From JBOGWA01 sp050693155 (GTDB lineage Bacteria > Actinomycetota > UBA4738 > CALAEC01), in the NCBI GenBank assembly GCA_050693155.1, contig JBOGWA010000092.1:1-12151 (forward strand): a stretch of 12,151 nucleotides of DNA, written 5' to 3'. Below are positions 7,880 to 12,151 of this stretch, one piece after another. Within the stretch, counting starts at the first letter, position 1; each line of letters opens with the position of its first letter. The notes below the pieces were generated by a model. It worked only from the letters and a program-made list of their open reading frames with translations, was not told where the DNA came from and searched no databases. A program made the translations under genes and the position numbers.

Positions 7880-8653
7880 ATGGACCAACGGAGCGAAGGC
7901 GACCGAGCCGGCGAGGTCACGAGCCTCCGGGTAGCGCGATACCGGCCGGAACACGAGCAAGAGCCGACGTTCGACGAGTTCGAGGTCCCCTACCGGGAGG
8001 ACATGGTCGTCCTCGATGCCCTCAACTACGTCAAGGACGAGCTCGACGGCAGCCTCACCTACCGGTGGTCGTGCCGGATGGGTGTCTGCGGATCCTGCGG
8101 GATGATGGTGAACGGCCGTCCACGGCTCACGTGCTCGACGTTCCTGAACGAGTTTCACCCGAAGCCCGTCCTCATCGAACCGCTCGAGAACTTCCCCATC
8201 ATCCGAGATCTGGTCGTCGACATGACCGACTTCCTCGAGAAGCTAAGGGAGGTAAAGCCGTGGGTCATCCGCTCTCACGAGCCCTCCGTTGCGCAGGGCG
8301 AGTTCCTTCAGACCCCCGACGACATCGACCTCTACCGGCAATTCAGCCAGTGCATCAACTGCATGCTGTGCTACTCCGCGTGCCCCGTCTACGCGCAGGA
8401 CCCCGAGTTCCTCGGTCCGGCGGCGATCGCGCTCGCCCACCGCTACAACATGGATTCGCGGGACCAGGGCGCAGAGAATCGGCGCGGCGTCCTCGAGGCG
8501 AACACCGGTGTGTGGGACTGCACCTTCGTTGGCGAGTGCTCCGTCGTGTGCCCGAAGGACGTCGATCCGGCGGCCGCGATCCAGCGATCGAAGGTTGCGC
8601 TGAGCACGCAGTCGCTCCTCGCGGCCGTCTGGCCGTTCGGGAGCCGCGAGTGA
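7880..8653 (+). CDS. frdB: Fumarate reductase iron-sulfur subunit FrdB
   Basis: Carries electrons from the quinol site to FrdA through three clusters. 257 aa from the ATG at 7880; in-frame GTG (7874) and TTG (7868, overlapping the frdA stop) are alternatives, and none has a strong Shine-Dalgarno. The [2Fe-2S] ligands are Cys65, Cys70, Cys73 and Cys85 (SCRMGVCGSCGMM). Cys158, Cys161, Cys164 and Cys224 should bind [4Fe-4S], and Cys168, Cys214 and Cys220 [3Fe-4S]. All cysteines from the 4Fe region on sit ten residues after their E. coli FrdB counterparts. Lys238 matches the quinol-site Lys228. The stretch PEFLGPAAIALAHRYNMDSR is diagnostic of FrdB. The stop TGA overlaps the frdC GTG. Confidence 0.95.
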   Translation: MDQRSEGDRAGEVTSLRVARYRPEHEQEPTFDEFEVPYREDMVVLDALNYVKDELDGSLTYRWSCRMGVCGSCGMMVNGRPRLTCSTFLNEFHPKPVLIEPLENFPIIRDLVVDMTDFLEKLREVKPWVIRSHEPSVAQGEFLQTPDDIDLYRQFSQCINCMLCYSACPVYAQDPEFLGPAAIALAHRYNMDSRDQGAENRRGVLEANTGVWDCTFVGECSVVCPKDVDPAAAIQRSKVALSTQSLLAAVWPFGSRE

Positions 8654-9066
8654 GGAACGAGTCGGCCCGCTCCGCGCAGAAGTACCCGGTCTACGTGCGC
8701 AAGGTTCCGCGAACCTGGTGGCTGAGAACGGGTCCCTATCGGCGGTTCGCCGCTCGCGAGTTCACGGCGGTCTTCGCGGCGGCGTTCTCGATCATCATGC
8801 TCTTGTTTCTCTACGCGCTGTCGAGCGGCCCCGACGACTTCGCGGGGTTTCTCCGGTGGCTGGCGATCCCCGGGGTCGTCGTGCTCTCGGCCGTCATCCT
8901 CCTCGCGACCGTCTATCACGCGGTGACGTGGTTCCGGCTCACTTCCCAGATCCTGGTGGTCCGTCTCGGCCGCCGGATCGTGCCCCGGCGTGCGGTGGTC
9001 GTCGCCCTGCTTGCGGCCTGGGTCGCCGTCTCGGGCGCCGTCGCCTACCTGCACATCTGGTTCTGA
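8650..9066 (+). CDS. frdC: Fumarate reductase membrane anchor FrdC
   Basis: Heme-less membrane subunit of the E. coli-type fumarate reductase, helping form the menaquinol site. 138 aa with three membrane segments (about 38-60, 73-92, 117-136). The N-terminus YPVYVRKVPRTWWLRTGPYR (12-31) matches the YVRPMTSTWWKKLPFYR region of E. coli FrdC. Arg36-Glu37 in AAREFTAVF correspond to Arg28/Glu29, the residues tied to quinol oxidation and proton transfer. VYHAVTWF keeps the histidine of E. coli LLHTKTWF. The GTG start at 8650 overlaps the frdB stop by 4 nt (GTGA), and the TGA stop overlaps the frdD ATG. Confidence 0.9.
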   Translation: MRNESARSAQKYPVYVRKVPRTWWLRTGPYRRFAAREFTAVFAAAFSIIMLLFLYALSSGPDDFAGFLRWLAIPGVVVLSAVILLATVYHAVTWFRLTSQILVVRLGRRIVPRRAVVVALLAAWVAVSGAVAYLHIWF

Positions 9067-9551
9067 TGAGGAAGGACCTGCCGCTTCGAGGGACGCTTCT
9101 GAAGGAGGGCGCCGCAGCTCCCGTTTCGCTGGGAGATGTGCTCGAGAACTCAGACGAACGAGAGGTCTCATCGGCAGCGCGAACGGCGCCCGTGGTCGAG
9201 TTCCCTTCGCCAGAGCTCATGGTCTGGGGCCTCTTCTCGGCGGGAGGCATGGTCGCCGCGTTTCTGATCCCCGTTCACGTCGCCATCATCGGGATCGCGT
9301 GGGCCGCCGGATGGCTGCCCGCCGAGGCGCTCTCCTACGACCGCGCCATCGACCTCGCCCGCCATCCCCTCACGAGGATCTATCTGGGCTTGCTCACCGC
9401 GATGCCCCTGTACCACTGGGCGCACCGATTCCGATACGCCGTTCACCACCAATTCGGCGTCCACGGGTGGAGGCGACTCGTCGCGACGCTCTGCTACGGA
9501 ACGGCCGTCGCCGGGACGGCAGTGACGATCTGGGTGTTGGTTCTCCTATGA
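9066..9551 (+). CDS. frdD: Fumarate reductase membrane anchor FrdD with extended N-terminus
   Basis: Second heme-less anchor of menaquinol:fumarate reductase. 161 aa, versus about 119 in E. coli. The conserved part begins PELMVWGLFSAGGM (49-62), where Trp54 matches the quinol-site Trp14 of E. coli FrdD. It continues with GWLPAEALSYDRAIDLA and, before the last helix, YHWAHRFRYAVHHQFGVH, echoing LHRMHHAMHDLKIH. Three membrane segments are predicted (about 56-78, 101-115, 136-158). The first ~48 residues are an extra polar, charged cytoplasmic tail. The ATG at 9066 is supported by the TGATG overlap with frdC; I see no better internal start except Met52, which would cut into the conserved block. 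sdhB follows after 19 nt. Confidence 0.88.
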   Translation: MRKDLPLRGTLLKEGAAAPVSLGDVLENSDEREVSSAARTAPVVEFPSPELMVWGLFSAGGMVAAFLIPVHVAIIGIAWAAGWLPAEALSYDRAIDLARHPLTRIYLGLLTAMPLYHWAHRFRYAVHHQFGVHGWRRLVATLCYGTAVAGTAVTIWVLVLL

Positions 9552-9561
9552 CGAAAAGACC

Positions 9562-9566
9562 GGAGG
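9562..9566 (+). promoter_or_regulatory. sdhB ribosome binding site (GGAGG)
   Basis: GGAGG stands 4 nt before the sdhB ATG, in the 19-nt gap after frdD. sdhB therefore has its own good initiation site and does not depend on stop-start overlap with frdD, unlike frdC and frdD, which overlap the gene before them. Confidence 0.65.
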
Positions 9567-9570
9567 CGGG

Positions 9571-10323
9571 ATGGATCTGACGGTTCGAATCCGCCGCTAC
9601 AACCCCGAGGTCGGACCCGAGCCCTGGTGGGACGAGTTCAACGTCGACGTCGAGCCCTCCGACCACGTGCTCGAGGCTCTTCACGAGGTGAAGTGGCGGC
9701 ACGACGGAACGCTTGCCCTCAGACGGTCCTGCGCCCACGGCGTCTGCGGGTCGGACGCGATGGTGATCAACGGTCAGAACGAGCTCGCCTGCCGGGCCCT
9801 CGTGAGGAACGTCGCGCCCAAGGTCACCGTCGAGCCGCTCCGCGGCCTGCGGGTGTTGAAGGACCTCATCGTCGACATGGAGCCGTTCTTCGAGGGATAC
9901 CGCTCCGTGCTTCCGTACCTCATCAACGAGGAGAACCCGGGCGATCGTGAACGACTGCAGACCCCCGAGGAACACGAGCGCTTCGACGACACGACAAAGT
10001 GCATCCTCTGCGCCGCGTGCACCACATCGTGCCCGATCTTCTGGGGCGACGGGGGGTACGTGGGCCCAGCGGCGATCGTGAACGCGCACCGGTTCATCTA
10101 CGACTCGAGGGACCGGGCCGCCGACGAGCGACTTTCGATCTTGGCCGACAAGACGGGGGTCTTCCGTTGTCGCACGACCTTCAACTGCACCGAGGCCTGC
10201 CCACGGGGGATCAAGGTCACGAAAGCGATCCAGGACGTCAAGCGCAGCATCCTGTTCCATTCGACGCGGGGACCGACGCCGCCGACCGCTGGCGACACCC
10301 CGGGGACGCTGTCTACGGAGTAA
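9571..10323 (+). CDS. sdhB: Succinate dehydrogenase iron-sulfur subunit SdhB
   Basis: Electron-transfer subunit partnering SdhA and SdhCD. 250 aa. The [2Fe-2S] motif SCAHGVCGSDAM gives Cys54, Cys59, Asp62 and Cys74; the Asp in third position is typical of SdhB (also in E. coli) and contrasts with Cys73 in the FrdB here. Cys144, Cys147, Cys150 and Cys210 should bind [4Fe-4S]; Cys154, Cys200 and Cys206 [3Fe-4S]. DDTTKCILCAACTTSCPIFW and GYVGPAAIVNAHRFIYDSRD match actinobacterial SdhB rather than FrdB. The tail after KRSILF (225-230) is about 20 residues, rich in Pro/Thr/Gly, and overlaps the opposite-strand cupredoxin gene by 11 bp. Its expected place is directly after sdhA; here four frd genes intervene. 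Confidence 0.94.
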   Translation: MDLTVRIRRYNPEVGPEPWWDEFNVDVEPSDHVLEALHEVKWRHDGTLALRRSCAHGVCGSDAMVINGQNELACRALVRNVAPKVTVEPLRGLRVLKDLIVDMEPFFEGYRSVLPYLINEENPGDRERLQTPEEHERFDDTTKCILCAACTTSCPIFWGDGGYVGPAAIVNAHRFIYDSRDRAADERLSILADKTGVFRCRTTFNCTEACPRGIKVTKAIQDVKRSILFHSTRGPTPPTAGDTPGTLSTE

Positions 10324-10927
10324 ACGAGACCGGCGGCGACCAGAGGCTGTTCGTGGTCCCTCGTCCCGATCGGGCTCGGATCTGGTACGTCGTTTTCCTC
10401 TCCACGCCGACGGGCTTGTCCTTGGCGCCGAAGATCGCCATCAACTCTCGCGTGTTCGACAGCCACGACTTCCACGTGCCCGACGTGCCGATCCGGTATT
10501 GAGCATCGAAGATCTGGCCCGTCTCGGTGCGTGATTTTGCCCAGCGAGCCGTGAAGGCCGACCCTTGCGGATCCGGCAGGAGCTTCACCGGCACCTCGAT
10601 GACGCCTTCCATCCCTCCGCCGCCGTGGACCTCACACCGGTACCGAAATCGGCCCGCGGAGAAGACCACCCCGAAGTCGATGGGGCCGGTCGTCGGGTCT
10701 CCGTTCCGGAACAGCTTGCCGTCCTCACGAACGTTGTGAGCGTTGCTCGACCCCGAGGCCCGGGACCAAACGACCCGTTCGCCGACCAGGACCCGCTCGG
10801 ACTTTGGGGAGAACGAGTTGTCGGACACGGAAACCTCGGCCGGGCTTGCCAGAGACAAACCGGGCGGGAGAATCGCCACCAACAGCGCGAGGGCCGAGAG
10901 GCGTCCGGCAAGCCTGCCTCGGGTCAC
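10313..10927 (-). CDS. Secreted cupredoxin (plastocyanin-like) with C-terminal fibronectin type III domain
   Basis: Predicted exported blue-copper protein, 204 aa from the GTG at 10927. The signal peptide (TRGRLAGRL, hydrophobic core to about 27) is followed by a cupredoxin domain, about 30-115. Type 1 copper ligands are His64 (SNAHNV), Cys98 and His101 (YRCEVH) and Met106 (GGGGMEG), in plastocyanin order. Residues about 120-204 look like a fibronectin type III domain (ARW..., DAQYRIG, YQIRARS, SLWSPPVSF). It may carry electrons outside the membrane or bind copper; the partner is unknown. An in-frame GTG at 10945 would add six residues, but a TAGGGT box 8 nt before 10927 favours the shorter form as a leaderless start. 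The gene converges on sdhB, with overlapping stops. Confidence 0.82.
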   Translation of the reverse strand: MTRGRLAGRLSALALLVAILPPGLSLASPAEVSVSDNSFSPKSERVLVGERVVWSRASGSSNAHNVREDGKLFRNGDPTTGPIDFGVVFSAGRFRYRCEVHGGGGMEGVIEVPVKLLPDPQGSAFTARWAKSRTETGQIFDAQYRIGTSGTWKSWLSNTRELMAIFGAKDKPVGVERKTTYQIRARSGRGTTNSLWSPPVSFTP

Positions 10928-10935
10928 GGCCCGCG

Positions 10936-10941
10936 ACCCTA
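10936..10941 (-). promoter_or_regulatory. Candidate -10 box (TAGGGT) for the cupredoxin gene
   Basis: On the minus strand TAGGGT is followed by 8 nt and then GTG at 10927, the same geometry as for the sulfatase. If correct it excludes the upstream GTG at 10945 as the start. No -35 is seen. Confidence 0.35.
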
Positions 10942-11002
10942 CCACGCGTTTCGGGATCGAGCGACCCGACGGTCAGACCGGGGGCTATCGCTCCGCCCCC
11001 GC

Positions 11003-11008
11003 TAGCCT
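11003..11008 (+). promoter_or_regulatory. Candidate -10 box (TAGCCT) for isocitrate dehydrogenase
   Basis: TAGCCT is followed by 6 nt and then the ATG at 11015, so transcription would begin at or next to the start codon. No Shine-Dalgarno precedes this ATG, which agrees with a leaderless message. A short palindrome GGTCAGACC at 10971-10979 lies where an upstream element could be, but its role is unknown. Confidence 0.45.
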
Positions 11009-11014
11009 AGAGAC

Positions 11015-12073
11015 ATGGCGCACCGGGTCACGCTCATCCCCGGCGATGGAATCGGCCCGGAGGTCACCGACGCCTGCCGAACGGTCATCGAGGCCGCCGA
11101 CGTCCGAATCGAATGGGACGTTCAGCATGCCGGAGCAGCCGTGCTCGAGAAGGAGGGCGCCCCGCTTCCGGACCGGGTACTCGACTCGATTCGAAGATCG
11201 CGGGTCGCCCTGAAGGGCCCCATCACGACACCGGTCGGGACCGGATTCCGCAGCGTGAACGTTGCCCTGAGGCAGGAGCTCGACCTGTTTGCCGCCGTCC
11301 GGCCGACGCGCCACCTTCGCGGGGTACCCACGAGGTACCCGGGCGTCGATCTCGTCGTGCTCCGCGAGAACACCGAGGACCTCTATTGGGGAATCGAGTT
11401 CGAACGCGGGACACGGGAGACTGCGCGACTGCGGGAGGAGTTAGAGCAGTTGAGGGGCTACCGAGTCCCCGACGACGCCGGTGTGACCGTGAAGCCGATC
11501 TCGATCACCGGTACGCGCAGAATCGTCCGGTTCGGGCTCGACTTCGCACTCCGCCACGGCCGCAAGCGCGTCACGGTCGGGCACAAGGCGAACATCATGA
11601 AATTCTCCGACGGCGTCTTCTGGTCTACCGCGCTCGAGATCGCCCGGGACTATCCGGACCTCGACGTCGACGACATGCAGGTCGAAGAGATGGCGATGTG
11701 GCTCTCGTGGGAGCCGGAAGCGATGGATGTGCTACTGCTCCCGAATCTCTATGGCGACATCGTCTCCGACCTCTGCGCGGGACTCGTGGGAGGCCTGGGG
11801 CTAGCGGCGGGCGCCAACCTCGGCTGGGAGTACGCGGTCTTCGAGCCCGTCCACGGGAGCGCTCCCGACATCGCGGACAAGGGCCTGGCGAACCCGATCG
11901 CCATCCTTCTCTCCGCCGTTCTCATGCTTCGACACCTCCACGAGGACGGCCCGGCCGACCGGATCGAGGCTGCCGTCGCTGCCGTCGTCGAGGGCGGGGA
12001 TGTCCTGACGCCGGACATGGGCGGAACCGCCACCACCGACGACGTCACCACCGCCATCACCTCGTACCTCTGA
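11015..12073 (+). CDS. icd: Isocitrate dehydrogenase, probably NAD-dependent (IDH3-like)
   Basis: Oxidative decarboxylation of isocitrate to 2-oxoglutarate in the TCA cycle. 352 aa, full length for the isocitrate/isopropylmalate dehydrogenase family. The substrate loop at 80-86 is S-V-N-V-A-L-R (Ser80, Asn82, Arg86) followed by DLFAAVRP, as in NAD-IDH; isopropylmalate dehydrogenases lack this Ser/Asn pair. Other active-site residues are Arg96, Arg117 (VLREN), Tyr124, Lys191 (GHKANIMK), Asp248 and Asp252 (NLYGDIVSD). HGSAPDIADKGLANP (280-294) has Asp285-Ile286 where NADP enzymes have Lys-Tyr, so NAD is inferred. No Shine-Dalgarno; a -10 box sits 6 nt upstream. The gene is separate from the sdh-frd operon, with the opposite-strand cupredoxin between. 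Homoisocitrate or isopropylmalate dehydrogenase remain less likely options. Confidence 0.87.
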   Translation: MAHRVTLIPGDGIGPEVTDACRTVIEAADVRIEWDVQHAGAAVLEKEGAPLPDRVLDSIRRSRVALKGPITTPVGTGFRSVNVALRQELDLFAAVRPTRHLRGVPTRYPGVDLVVLRENTEDLYWGIEFERGTRETARLREELEQLRGYRVPDDAGVTVKPISITGTRRIVRFGLDFALRHGRKRVTVGHKANIMKFSDGVFWSTALEIARDYPDLDVDDMQVEEMAMWLSWEPEAMDVLLLPNLYGDIVSDLCAGLVGGLGLAAGANLGWEYAVFEPVHGSAPDIADKGLANPIAILLSAVLMLRHLHEDGPADRIEAAVAAVVEGGDVLTPDMGGTATTDDVTTAITSYL

Positions 12074-12077
12074 GCCC

Positions 12078-12128
12078 CTCCCATCCTGGTGAGGCTCCGT
12101 GGCTCACGGTCTCTCCCATCCTGGTGAG
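12078..12128 (+). repeat. 16-bp direct repeat pair at the right edge, period 35 bp
   Basis: CTCCCATCCTGGTGAG occurs at 12078-12093 and exactly again at 12113-12128. The first copy begins 4 nt after the isocitrate dehydrogenase stop. The spacer contains GGCTCAC (12101-12107), complementary to GTGAGCC (12124-12130) and, over 5 bp, to GTGAG in the first copy (12089-12093). Two alternative hairpins are therefore possible. There is no T-tract. The window ends before it is clear whether the repeat continues. Confidence 0.6.
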
Positions 12129-12151
12129 CCTGTGCGCGCCCTCTCCCCACC

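Noticed and set aside
6158..9562. 5-bp direct repeat GACCG at 6158-6162 and 9558-9562 flanking the frd block, possible target-site duplication
   Set aside because: Five bases match easily by chance, and there is no transposase, integrase or terminal inverted repeat. The frd genes look like their neighbours in base composition.
11015..12073. 3-isopropylmalate dehydrogenase (leuB)
   Set aside because: The Ser80-x-Asn82 loop before Arg86 and the DLFAAVRP context fit isocitrate dehydrogenase, and no leucine-pathway gene is adjacent.
12078..12128. CRISPR array
   Set aside because: Only two 16-bp copies with a 19-bp spacer, too short for a CRISPR repeat and spacer, and no cas genes.

Overview
The window is high-GC, almost fully coding DNA that looks actinobacterial (Actinomycetota or a close uncultured relative). 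The evidence is an actinobacterial-style succinate dehydrogenase (sdhC, sdhD, sdhA, then sdhB), an NADPH:F420 oxidoreductase, a separate-subunit methylmalonyl-CoA mutase, and several start codons that sit 6 to 9 nt behind a TAnnnT -10 box with no usable Shine-Dalgarno, as in leaderless transcripts. A more exact placement cannot be made from sequence reading alone.

Layout. Positions 1-3531 are on the minus strand. Read in the direction of transcription they hold a secreted formylglycine-type sulfatase, the large catalytic subunit of methylmalonyl-CoA mutase, and, 3 nt after its stop, an NADPH-dependent F420 reductase cut off by the left edge. A 94-bp divergent promoter region (3532-3625) separates these from one long plus-strand operon, 3626-10323: sdhC-sdhD-sdhA-frdA-frdB-frdC-frdD-sdhB. 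Neighbouring genes in it overlap by a few bases or are at most about 20 nt apart. A convergent minus-strand cupredoxin/fibronectin-III secreted protein (10313-10927) overlaps the end of sdhB by 11 bp. A divergent NAD-type isocitrate dehydrogenase follows at 11015-12073, and a short repeat/hairpin patch lies at the right edge.

The standout is the operon. A complete frdABCD set, of the Escherichia coli/Mycobacterium fumarate-reductase type with two small heme-less membrane anchors, sits between sdhA and sdhB of a complete actinobacterial succinate dehydrogenase. One transcript would therefore encode two whole complex II enzymes: a succinate:quinone reductase (SdhCDAB) and a menaquinol:fumarate reductase (FrdABCD). 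Residues known to differ between the two enzyme types differ here in the expected way: Gln versus Glu after the FAD-linking His-Thr, and Asp versus Cys as third ligand of the [2Fe-2S] cluster. All catalytic and cofactor residues I checked are present, so both look functional.

Together the genes describe central carbon metabolism around succinate: isocitrate dehydrogenase and SQR in the oxidative TCA cycle, QFR for the reverse reaction under low oxygen, and methylmalonyl-CoA mutase, which interconverts methylmalonyl-CoA and succinyl-CoA. No mobile element, CRISPR array, tRNA or rRNA was seen.
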